Of a stretch of DNA of 63,311 bases, positions 44,081-52,627 are shown one piece after another. How positions within the stretch are numbered: the first letter of the stretch is position 1; each line of letters opens with the position of its first letter. The translations under genes and the position numbers were made by a program. The stretch is from Candidatus Babeliales bacterium. Its GTDB lineage: Bacteria; Babelota; Babeliae; Babelales; Vermiphilaceae. The notes below the pieces were generated by a model. The model was not told the DNA's origin. It did no database searches and worked only from the letters and a program-made list of their open reading frames with translations. The stretch covers positions 1-63,311 of the forward strand of contig DATIEE010000015.1 in the NCBI GenBank assembly GCA_035455925.1, read 5' to 3'.

Positions 44081-44110
44081 AATTTTTTTTATTTATAAAT
44101 ACTACTATTT

Positions 44111-44443
44111 CTATTCAATATACCCGTATTTATTACGCGTGTATCTCATGACAAGTTTTTCAAAAACAAGCTTTGGATCAACATACGTTGAGTGAGTTAT
44201 TTTTTTAGTGATATTTTTTTTGGGGGTTGTAATGATTGTGTATGTGTGAGCATTTTGCAGGTGATTGCATTCAATGCACCGACTACCTTTTATTGTAGCG
44301 CAATTACAGTTGCATGCTGCTGAATGCCATTCTTTATCATCATACGGTAGGCGCAGATGTTGGCTATTGTCAAGACAATCAATGCCAGCAATAAGAGGAA
44401 ATGTTATTGTTATGAATAACACGAATAATAATGTTTTTTTCAC
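44111..44443 (-). CDS. Small Cys-rich exported protein
   Basis: 110 residues with a signal peptide (1-19). The mature part contains CNCNC, then C and CIEC (about 44-58), a spacing that could bind zinc or form disulfides. GTG start overlaps the stop of the upstream small gene (GTGA), so the two are translationally coupled. No family recognised. Confidence 0.6.
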   Translation of the reverse strand: MKKTLLFVLFITITFPLIAGIDCLDNSQHLRLPYDDKEWHSAACNCNCATIKGSRCIECNHLQNAHTYTIITTPKKNITKKITHSTYVDPKLVFEKLVMRYTRNKYGYIE

Positions 44444-44607
44444 GGTTTTTTTTCCTCTTCCTGTGTTGTTGTAGGACTATTTGTTGGCGTTTCATATTGC
44501 TCAAAAAAAGGACGTTTATCGTTAGACGAAAATTCACAGGGACATGATACCATGTTCTTAGTGGCTGTCGTGCCAATGATGATGAAATATATTACATATT
44601 TTTTCAT
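44440..44607 (-). CDS. Very small exported protein with CPC motif
   Basis: 55 residues from the ATG at 44607 with AAGGAC upstream; an in-frame longer form from 44652 lacks a ribosome site. Signal-like N-terminus (KKYVIYFIIIGTTA), then VSCPCEFSSNDKRPF and a Thr/Gln/Glu/Lys-rich tail. Coupled to the following Cys-rich gene. Confidence 0.5.
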   Translation of the reverse strand: MKKYVIYFIIIGTTATKNMVSCPCEFSSNDKRPFFEQYETPTNSPTTTQEEEKKP

Positions 44608-44765
44608 GATACAGTCCTTATTGTTTTCACTATCAATACATCTCAGTTTCACTTTAATACTACCTGTTATAAATTTCAGATAGCAATAATATAGTTTGGT
44701 TTAATGAAAAAGATGAGGTAACAAGTTGTTTTTTTAGCTACTGTTTGTTTTTCATATATTACCAT

Positions 44766-44801
44766 TTGACAAAATATAGGGGGGGGTAAACTGAATATAA
44801 T
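44766..44801 (+). promoter_or_regulatory. Promoter region with a G8 tract, upstream of the gene at 44839
   Basis: TTGACA (44766-44771), an uninterrupted run of eight G (44779-44786), then TAAACT (44787-44792, spacer 15) and TATAAT (44796-44801, spacer 24). Neither spacer is optimal. The poly-G run is conspicuous in such AT-rich DNA. Confidence 0.4.
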
Positions 44802-44838
44802 AAAGTATTATATGACTGTATGAATTAAGTGAGAATAT

Positions 44839-45738
44839 ATGAAAAAATACATATTAATTGTTGTAATTGGACTGAGTTTTGTGAGTCAAGCTCGTGCGAT
44901 GGATTATTTTACACAACTAAAACAATATTTTTTTGGTAAACCTGTAGAAAAGCTTCCACTTGTTACTGCCTTAGAAGAATTTAACGTGGCTGGCCGCGAA
45001 TTTCTTCCTGAATTGTCCAGTGGTAAACCTTCTTCTAAAGATTTATTATCAATAAAGTTGTTTAATCGTTGCTCAGATATTAATAATGATAAGATTGAAA
45101 ATCCTTCAGTCAAAGATATTGAGATTTTAAAATTTGCTCAAAATATGGCTATGCATGAAAAAGAATGGAAAGATTGGCATGTAAAAAACTTGCGTAGTGA
45201 ATCTTCAAAAAAAAAAGAGAAACATTTTTGTGAAATTGATTTAAATATAAATGGAAAAATACGTAAAGTGCGTATTGATGAACAAAGTCCCTACTTTGAG
45301 TTGTGTACTACAGGTAATCGTAATGTAACTTCATGTAATTTTATTGAAAACGAATCATTTCATGATGAACTTAAATTTTTACAAATGCAGCTTCATAAAA
45401 TGGAACTTTATTGGAATATAAAACCTGATGAAGAAAAAAAATTGCAACAAGACGACTTTAATAAAATGCATCAGGTGCTTCAGCAAGAAATTGAATTGTT
45501 AAAAAATAATCGTAAAGCATTTACTCGATCATGTCTGAAAACAAAAACTTTTGAGAATCTTCAGTCAGCACGAAATAAGTATATAAAGGACACAAGGACT
45601 AATTTATTGTCTTGGCGAAATGATATTATGGGTTATGGAAATTCTAAAAAATTTAATTGTAAATTATCTAAAAAATTAAAGAGAGAATGTTGCACTATAA
45701 AAGAACGCAGTGAAAAATATGCAAGAAATAGGGATTAA
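44839..45738 (+). CDS. Exported helical protein, unknown
   Basis: 299 residues, signal peptide 1-20 (LIVVIGLSFVSQARAMD). Mature part is charged and helical, with scattered cysteines (RCSDIN, HFCEID, ELCTTG, SCNFIE, SCLKTK, ECCTIK) that may form disulfides. No recognised domain. The ATG is preceded by GTGAGA. Next gene, on the same strand, starts 70 bases later. Confidence 0.65.
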   Translation: MKKYILIVVIGLSFVSQARAMDYFTQLKQYFFGKPVEKLPLVTALEEFNVAGREFLPELSSGKPSSKDLLSIKLFNRCSDINNDKIENPSVKDIEILKFAQNMAMHEKEWKDWHVKNLRSESSKKKEKHFCEIDLNINGKIRKVRIDEQSPYFELCTTGNRNVTSCNFIENESFHDELKFLQMQLHKMELYWNIKPDEEKKLQQDDFNKMHQVLQQEIELLKNNRKAFTRSCLKTKTFENLQSARNKYIKDTRTNLLSWRNDIMGYGNSKKFNCKLSKKLKRECCTIKERSEKYARNRD

Positions 45739-45808
45739 AGTTTTTTTTAATAAAAGCTGCTATTTAACGTTAGTTAAACAACTGAAATGACTGTATAATA
45801 CAGTTATC

Positions 45809-47527
45809 ATGCTTAAACAATATTATTTTTTTATTTTACTTCAAGGTTGCTTGTCTTGTTATGGAATGGAACAAATAAACCCTATTGTAGAATATACAAA
45901 ATCAGAGCAAACCATATTAAACACTATTTCTCACTGGGCAAGTTTGGGTGTATGGAGTAAGGGTAATTATATTGTCAGTAATCACATCTCTAATCAACCA
46001 AATGTTTTTATCTGCTTTGCTGGATCAATAACAGATTATTATGGAGGAAAAATTCTCGATAATCCATTGTCTCTGCTTAACATTGAAACTGGCATAAATA
46101 GAAGATATGAACCAATTCCAGAAATTGATAATAAAACGCCCGTATCAGCTATACATTTACTTGATCCACACACTATGATTGTAGGGCATGGTACACAGCT
46201 TTATTTTCTACAAGAAAAGCGAAATATCAGAAATATTTTTAATATATTTAAACTTACACCAGAACATTCATTAACTATACTACAAACAGCTTCTCCACAC
46301 TTGGGTAGCGATGATGTTATAGATACTATTGATAGTACTCAGTCGCATCTTTTAGTAGTTTCTTCGCAAGGACATATAACAACGTGGAACAAAAATAATT
46401 TAGCTTTAAGCAATCAAAACACCTTCCATTTTATCGAGGAATTTTTCTCTTCAGGGATTAATCAAAAAGAACAAATTCTTTGCTTAGGCCTTAAAAATGG
46501 AAAAATATTTATTATTGATATAACTAATCTTTCCAACAATAAAACTATTGATCTATTTCCTAACACTGATGCCACAATTAATTGGATTAATTCATATAAA
46601 GATACACTATTTTTTGCAGAGCTTATTAATAGAAAAGGTGAAAAAATAAAGCAAAAACAGATCTTAAAAAAATTAGATTATCAATATGATAAAGATAATA
46701 CAAATAACATCAATTGCTGTAAAAAACATAAACTTATAACCGCATTATCAAACCAAAGAGCAAAATATAATAAGGCTAACAGGACGATTAGCACAAGTTT
46801 TTCTCAAATAAAAGATACATTAGATAAAGCAAATGAAATAGAAATTGCAACCATTACACAAAACATAAATAATTGTCCTTTACGAGATGACTGTGAAACA
46901 ACAATTATACACAGCCTACTCTCTAGCTCTACGTTAAAAAAACAACTTACATCTATTTCATTACCTTCTCTAGTAAAAAAAGATTTTTTAACTATTACTA
47001 CTATAAAAAAATTTTTATTTGAAATGCAGGAGAGACATTATGATGACCTGGAAGATCATAGAATTTATATTCAACAGATTTATCCTTTAGATGAAAATAC
47101 AACCATTATTCACATCAGTGAAGAAACTAAAAAAACGAATTATATAAAAACTATTTTAATTACTACGTCTCAAAACACTACAAAGACCAAAATAATTCAT
47201 ACGTGGGATACCAGCAATTCTTGTAACTTTCCTCACAAAATACATATAATTCCCATCAAGGATAATAATAAGTTTACTTATTTAAGAGAACGTAATGTTT
47301 CCCATGCTACCCATACGCTCTGTGATATTGTAACATATTCTCAAATACAACAAGATTACATTAAAAAAATCTTGATTGACTTGCGAAGGTTTCATTATTT
47401 TTATTCACTTCCAATTATTGCAGCTCTACCCTCAATACTATATTTGTGTTATAGTCACACTGGAAACGCCTTGATAACATCACTACTTCTTTTTATTGGC
47501 ACAAAATACCTCCTATCTATACTCTAA
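45809..47527 (+). CDS. Exported beta-propeller-like protein with C-terminal membrane helices
   Basis: 572 residues. Signal peptide (1-19, ILLQGCLSCYG) then about 250 residues of repeated strand patterns such as SAIHLLDPHTMIVGHGTQLY, DSTQSHLLVVSSQGHITTW and ILCLGLKNGKIFIIDI, resembling degenerate WD40 blades. A helical, Cys-containing middle and more strands follow, and two C-terminal hydrophobic segments (about 530-570) close the protein. No catalytic motif. Assignment as propeller-like is by eye. Confidence 0.6.
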   Translation: MLKQYYFFILLQGCLSCYGMEQINPIVEYTKSEQTILNTISHWASLGVWSKGNYIVSNHISNQPNVFICFAGSITDYYGGKILDNPLSLLNIETGINRRYEPIPEIDNKTPVSAIHLLDPHTMIVGHGTQLYFLQEKRNIRNIFNIFKLTPEHSLTILQTASPHLGSDDVIDTIDSTQSHLLVVSSQGHITTWNKNNLALSNQNTFHFIEEFFSSGINQKEQILCLGLKNGKIFIIDITNLSNNKTIDLFPNTDATINWINSYKDTLFFAELINRKGEKIKQKQILKKLDYQYDKDNTNNINCCKKHKLITALSNQRAKYNKANRTISTSFSQIKDTLDKANEIEIATITQNINNCPLRDDCETTIIHSLLSSSTLKKQLTSISLPSLVKKDFLTITTIKKFLFEMQERHYDDLEDHRIYIQQIYPLDENTTIIHISEETKKTNYIKTILITTSQNTTKTKIIHTWDTSNSCNFPHKIHIIPIKDNNKFTYLRERNVSHATHTLCDIVTYSQIQQDYIKKILIDLRRFHYFYSLPIIAALPSILYLCYSHTGNALITSLLLFIGTKYLLSIL

Positions 47528-47537
47528 TGAAAGTATA

Positions 47538-49234
47538 TTAGTACGCGATTCCACCTTTCACCCAAATAGCCCATTGTGAGCAGGTTGCGTTATTACATGG
47601 ATTTGTATTAGCAAATTCTCCGGATAAACCTATGCCTAAATAGGGATCTAAATCATCTCGATTGTCCCAACGGCAACCTGCATAAACAAATACTTTATTT
47701 GATAATGCTCGTGGTAAAATGCCGGATTCATTATTAATATCACTATCTTTAAGTAATAATGCAGGATTAGAGCCTCTCACTTGTACTTGCGCAATAGCAA
47801 GATCAGTTGAATCTGCTATATTCAATTGATTTAATATTCCTGTTGTTGTGGATGCAAGCGCTGGTTGATTATCAGCATTTAAATTTTGATAATTACTATT
47901 CGCTGTTCCTTGTCCACCTAAAATAGTTGCCATGCTTTGCGTAGCATTTAACGCCACCGCATTATTGTCAGTATCAGTAAATCCATAAATTTGTGCATCA
48001 CCTTTTAATGCAAATCTGTTTTCTATAAATGTATCGCGACAATGTAATTTTTCCTTACTGTTTGCCCAAAATTATACCCAAGATCACATTCAAAACCATC
48101 TCGTTGGTATGCTAATTTAAAAACAATATCTGCTTGTACGCTAATGCTAATTTTTGTATCGAACGTTGTATAATTAATCGCGGGGAATAAATTGCCTACA
48201 TATTGATTATTTGGTATTTCATTATTAATAAGCAATTCCTGTGCCGGGCTTTGGAACTGTTCTAGTAAAATATACCTACTGCCTGCCCCATTAGCGGTAA
48301 AGTCAAACGAACGTTTTTGCACCGATGTACATAAATGCGATATATGCGCATCAATATATAATGCTAAACATCGTCCTTTGGCTTTATCAGACCAGACGTT
48401 TACGTGACCGGATAAACCAAATCCAACATCCCAGTGATGACGGTTTCCTACAATTTCTTCAAAAATAAATTCTGCATTAGTAGCATTTCCTGTTGGAGCC
48501 CCTACGCGAAAGTTAATACCAGCATGATACCAAGGTTGATTATAATTCCAGCCTAATGTTGTTTGTAATTCAGCTATTCTGCTGCGTGTTTGTCGACCAA
48601 AAATTTTACCATAATGTAATGGCTCTTGCATGTCACCAAATGAGGTTGTACCATGCATTGCTTGCATAACGCTATGAGGCAAATTATCTGCTGAAATACG
48701 CATATCGCTCATATATCCTGCTGGATAAAAAGAAGTTCCAGGGTTTATACCAACCTCCTGAAAATAAAGATTCCATTTCGTTTGTACAACAGGCATATGC
48801 ACCATAATAAATAAACCAGGCACATATCCATCAAATGCTTGAAACCAATTGAAATCTATAATGGTGTTGCTAATGTGAGGTGAAAACAGTACTGTACTAG
48901 AAAAATCAACGGGAAGGCCAAAATAATCGGCTAAAATATCACCTTGTTGACGCTCTGCCTTACTACCAGAAAAACGAAGTCGTTCTGCTCCAAATAAAAA
49001 ATTTGATATTTGATCAGGTCTAATAGATCTTGTATATTTAGCTGCTGCAGCAATCGTTCCATAGTTATTGTCCTGATCGTATTTATAAATATTCTGTTGC
49101 CATCCCGCTAGTTCAGTAACCTCATCTAACCCTTGTGAGCGAATTCCAAAAATTGTTTTTTCACCAAAGCAGCTTAAGTTATTATTATATAAAAGAATCA
49201 AAGAGAAAAATATATACGTACAATAATTTTTCAT
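47538..49234 (-). pseudogene. Outer-membrane beta-barrel protein gene split by a single-base frameshift
   Basis: Two reading frames, 49234-48023 (signal peptide plus 380 residues) and 47957-47538 (139 residues), belong to one protein. Joining them after GYNF gives continuous sequence FWANSKEKLHCRDTFIENRF then ALKGDAQIYGF, and the second frame ends in a typical barrel C-terminus (WAIWVKGGIAY). The frames differ by one base; adding one A to the AAAA run at 48068-48071 restores it. The barrel pattern is clear in alternating strands. AGGAGG precedes the start at 49234. The frameshift may be real, phase-variable, or a sequencing error. Confidence 0.8.
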
Positions 49235-49338
49235 GGCACCTCCTTGGTTGAATATTCTAACGCTGAAAACTCAATTGACCTCAGCCTAGACTAAGCTATT
49301 CTCTGGACGCAATATTTTCTTACACATACAAAAAGAGA

Positions 49339-50403
49339 TTACTTACCATTTTGGCTATTTAATTCATTCACATAGTCAAAAACTGTTTTTTTACCATCCT
49401 TGATTAAAGCATTTACTGCATTTATAATATGGTCAGCCCAATAAACATTAAATATCTTGCCATCCGCAAATTTTCTATTTTGGCAACTAATTGTTAAGTT
49501 TTTTGCAAAATAATATTCAAAACATTGCTTACTGTTTCGAGCAGTAGAATTAGCTGCAACGCTTCCATAACATTTAAAGCTCACTAAACTACGATTGTTT
49601 TTGATAGCATTTGATACAAATTCTTTTTCTTCGGTACAAGCCATATTTTCATCAATAGAACCATACATATTTTCCCAGAAATAATACTTTGTTGGCCATG
49701 TCACATCAGTATGCTGATCATGGGTTTGCGTAAACATCACTAAGCGTTTATTATTCTTACGCATCCAACCTAATGTTGGCCATTCACCTTTTTGTTGAGC
49801 ATGTGGCCAATTTGATGGTTTTAATAATGGGTCATAATCATTTTTCATAATGATCTCTCTTATGTCTCGAGACATTTTTCTACTATCAGAATAATCGTCA
49901 AATAGAATGGTTATTATTGCCTGTTGATTTTCTTTTAAAAAATTAAAAATACGATTCATTTCGTAGTGTAAAGTTTGATACAATGGCTTGCCATTTTTCC
50001 GAAAGACAGTCGATTCTTTTGAGGGATTAGAACATACTATACTTACTCCTTCTCGAAGAATTGATGACCATCCTAATGACCAATTATAGGTACTTAGCAT
50101 TAACCCTCGAACACCGATTGCTAATAAACTTGGTACGGGCTGGTCTTGTAATGTGTATTCAGGAAAAAAACGTACATATTTTTCAGCAGCATGAGCGCCA
50201 ACATAATGATATTGAGCATAATTTAATCCATCATCTGGTTCTTTGAAATAATTTTTAATAGTTCTCGCTTGTCGTATATCTTCTTCATAACGATCATCAT
50301 ATGAAGGAATATATATATTTGAAGCTGCTATTAGTCTTAATGACATATGCATAACAATCATAACTATTAATAGGCATTGATTATATCGTCCATAACCCCT
50401 CAT
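49339..50403 (-). CDS. Exported PI-PLC-like protein (PLC X-domain fold)
   Basis: 354 residues with a signal peptide (about 10-27). The X-domain pattern is recognisable: YHYVGAHAAEKYVRFFPEYT then LQDQPVPSLLAIGVRGLML (first catalytic-type His, conserved Arg), LKENQQAIITILFDDYSD and the later LVMFTQTHD. The second catalytic His, expected as CHG, reads VCSNPSKE, so activity is doubtful. PI-PLC-like proteins cleave phosphatidylinositol or GPI anchors. GGGAGG upstream of ATG. Confidence 0.72.
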   Translation of the reverse strand: MRGYGRYNQCLLIVMIVMHMSLRLIAASNIYIPSYDDRYEEDIRQARTIKNYFKEPDDGLNYAQYHYVGAHAAEKYVRFFPEYTLQDQPVPSLLAIGVRGLMLSTYNWSLGWSSILREGVSIVCSNPSKESTVFRKNGKPLYQTLHYEMNRIFNFLKENQQAIITILFDDYSDSRKMSRDIREIIMKNDYDPLLKPSNWPHAQQKGEWPTLGWMRKNNKRLVMFTQTHDQHTDVTWPTKYYFWENMYGSIDENMACTEEKEFVSNAIKNNRSLVSFKCYGSVAANSTARNSKQCFEYYFAKNLTISCQNRKFADGKIFNVYWADHIINAVNALIKDGKKTVFDYVNELNSQNGK

Positions 50404-50569
50404 GCGACCTCCCTACACTTAATTTAAATATTTCCAACTGTAATTTTACAAAATAATGCCCTTAAAAAACTAGATTCAACAAGATTTGCAAAAAAATATA
50501 TGCTATACTAAAGTATCTGCAGGTTATAATAGCTTAATTTCTAGTACGTAGTTTTTTTAGGTATATACA

Positions 50570-51052
50570 ATGAAAATTCGAAGAAAAAGAGGTTTCTTTT
50601 CTATTTCTGCTGTTGCAAAAATGTTTTCTGTGCATCAACAAACAGTGCGTTTATATGAAAAACAAGGACTGATAAGTCCTAAACGATCATCGGGTAACAC
50701 TCGACTTTTCTCTGAAGATGATATTGATCAGCTAGAAGAAGTTATTTATTTAACGCATGAAATGGGAATTAATTTAGCTGGTGTTGAAATGATCTTGCGC
50801 TTAAAAAAACAAATTAAAAAAATGCAAAATGAGATGAATAAAATATTTGATTCAACACAGCAAGAACTTGATCAAGAAAATGAAAAGTCAAAAGAAATTG
50901 TACAAAACAGTTATCAGCGATTATTGCGGCTTAAAAACAAAGATGAAAAGGAAACAGCAACTGATGTTGCAACGAATAAGCAGGATAATAGTACCAAAAA
51001 ACAGGCAGAAGCGGTTGATATGTCTAGTTGGGAAATTGACTATGAAGACTAA
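50570..51052 (+). CDS. hspR: MerR-family regulator, HspR type
   Basis: 160 residues. MerR-type winged helix: FFSISAVAKMFSVHQQTVRL then YEKQGLISPKRSSGNTRLFS, followed by a coiled coil (about 80-130). HspR represses heat-shock genes such as dnaK and clpB. It is 16 bases upstream of htpX and co-oriented, which suggests that it controls this envelope-stress protease. A low-complexity linker and acidic tail follow. Confidence 0.85.
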   Translation: MKIRRKRGFFSISAVAKMFSVHQQTVRLYEKQGLISPKRSSGNTRLFSEDDIDQLEEVIYLTHEMGINLAGVEMILRLKKQIKKMQNEMNKIFDSTQQELDQENEKSKEIVQNSYQRLLRLKNKDEKETATDVATNKQDNSTKKQAEAVDMSSWEIDYED

Positions 51053-51068
51053 AAATTAAGGAGATATT

Positions 51069-51938
51069 ATGGTAGTTAATATACTTAAAACAACATTTCT
51101 CTTAATTGGACTTACTACATTGTTACTATGTATCGGTGGATTGATTGGTGGATCTACGGGAATACAAATGGCTTTCTTTTTATCATTCATAATGAATGGT
51201 ATTGCGTTTTTCTTTTCTGATCGTATAGTTCTTTCTTTATACAATGCGCAACCTCTTGATAAAATTCATTATCATTGGATCTATGAAATAGTCAAAGATT
51301 TATCATATACTATGAATATTCCTGTACCAAAATTATGGCTCATTACAACACCTATGGCTAATGCTTTTGCAACAGGTCGTAGTCCTAGCAAAGGATCGAT
51401 TGCTATTACAACTGGCATTCTCACAATTCTTGATAATGAAGAGTTACGTGGAGTCCTAGCTCATGAACTTGCTCACATCAAAAATAGAGATACATTGATA
51501 ACAACGATCGCAGCAACAATTGCTTCCGCTATTGGTTATCTTGCATATATGTTACGCCATGTAGCTCTATGGGGTTCGTTAAACAGTGATCGACGTAAAG
51601 AAAATCCATTTGTTTTGCTGGTTATAAGTATCTTAATGCCGTTTGCTGCAATGCTTATACAGCTGGCAATTTCACGGTCACGAGAATATGCGGCAGATGA
51701 TACGGGGGCGCGGTGCTCACGTGTGCCACTTGCCCTTGCAGGTGCTCTTGAAAAATTGGAAAATAGCACAAAAAATGGTAGTCTTAATGCAGACAATATG
51801 CAACAAACAAGTACTGCTTCACTATTTATTGTGCATCCTTTTGTTAGTCATTCATGGAGTTATTTATTTGCAACGCATCCACCAATAGAAAAAAGAATAG
51901 CACGATTACATCAACTTTCTAAAAAAATATTGTCATAA
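51069..51938 (+). CDS. htpX: Zinc metalloprotease HtpX
   Basis: Membrane-bound M48 peptidase that degrades misfolded membrane proteins. 289 residues, four membrane helices, HEXXH at 132-136 (VLAHELAHIKNRD) with the third ligand in SREYAADDTGA. Landmarks NAFATGRSP and FATHPPIEKRIARL are complete. TAAGGAGAT upstream. Partner of FtsH and stress proteases; in an operon with hspR. Confidence 0.96.
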   Translation: MVVNILKTTFLLIGLTTLLLCIGGLIGGSTGIQMAFFLSFIMNGIAFFFSDRIVLSLYNAQPLDKIHYHWIYEIVKDLSYTMNIPVPKLWLITTPMANAFATGRSPSKGSIAITTGILTILDNEELRGVLAHELAHIKNRDTLITTIAATIASAIGYLAYMLRHVALWGSLNSDRRKENPFVLLVISILMPFAAMLIQLAISRSREYAADDTGARCSRVPLALAGALEKLENSTKNGSLNADNMQQTSTASLFIVHPFVSHSWSYLFATHPPIEKRIARLHQLSKKILS

Positions 51939-52007
51939 TGATACATAGTTGTGCAAGGCTAAAAAAAGTAGCTGTATAGTTTGTTTTCAAATCACGAAAG
52001 GCATAAT

Positions 52008-52475
52008 ATGAATAACGATTCATTCTCACACGACAGTAATGCACAATTCGCACTTTCGTATGAATTGCTCCATTTATTAAAATGGCTTGGAAGATATGAT
52101 ACAGATAAATTAAAAAAAATAATTACCAAGGCAGTTTCTCAGGGATTACATGATACTATACAACAGGCTGCTGCATTATCTGATCCTAATGTTTTGGAAG
52201 ATATGCATCATGGTATAATTGATTTTTTTGAAATTCTTGACACATTATTATCGGATGCAATAAATGATCATGTACAACAAAAAGCACGACAAAAAAACTT
52301 ACTTCCTACCATTGATCATTTTGACTCATCATTACTTGATCATGAAATCATGCGATCTAGTATTGAAAAAACAACTAAAAAATTAGATAGTAATCCACAC
52401 ATAAATCCTAAAGAACAACTGTGTAAAGAATTGCTTAAAAAATGGAAACCTCTCAATAAACAAAGTATACATTAA
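52008..52475 (+). CDS. Helical protein of unknown function
   Basis: 155 residues from the ATG at 52008 with GAAAGG upstream (an earlier in-frame start at 51981 is unlikely). Predicted almost all helix, soluble, without signal peptide: FALSYELLHLLKWLGRYDTD, then DFFEILDTLLSDAIN. Not recognised. Follows htpX by 69 bases, possibly in its operon. Confidence 0.6.
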   Translation: MNNDSFSHDSNAQFALSYELLHLLKWLGRYDTDKLKKIITKAVSQGLHDTIQQAAALSDPNVLEDMHHGIIDFFEILDTLLSDAINDHVQQKARQKNLLPTIDHFDSSLLDHEIMRSSIEKTTKKLDSNPHINPKEQLCKELLKKWKPLNKQSIH

Positions 52476-52500
52476 CGTTTATTTTATTAAATTTTATTAA

Positions 52501-52545
52501 AAAAAAGAGAACATCATAGTGATTAACTGATGTTCTCTTTTTTTT
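52501..52545. terminator. Bidirectional terminator
   Basis: 16-base stem AAAAAAGAGAACATCA (52501-52516) pairs with 52528-52543, followed by T residues; serves the convergent genes on both sides. Confidence 0.9.
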
Positions 52546-52627
52546 AATAGCAAATATACAACTTTTCTTATTTTTTTTATCAATAGATTAATATGTACTA
52601 CATCATATAGATAATTATGGATATATT

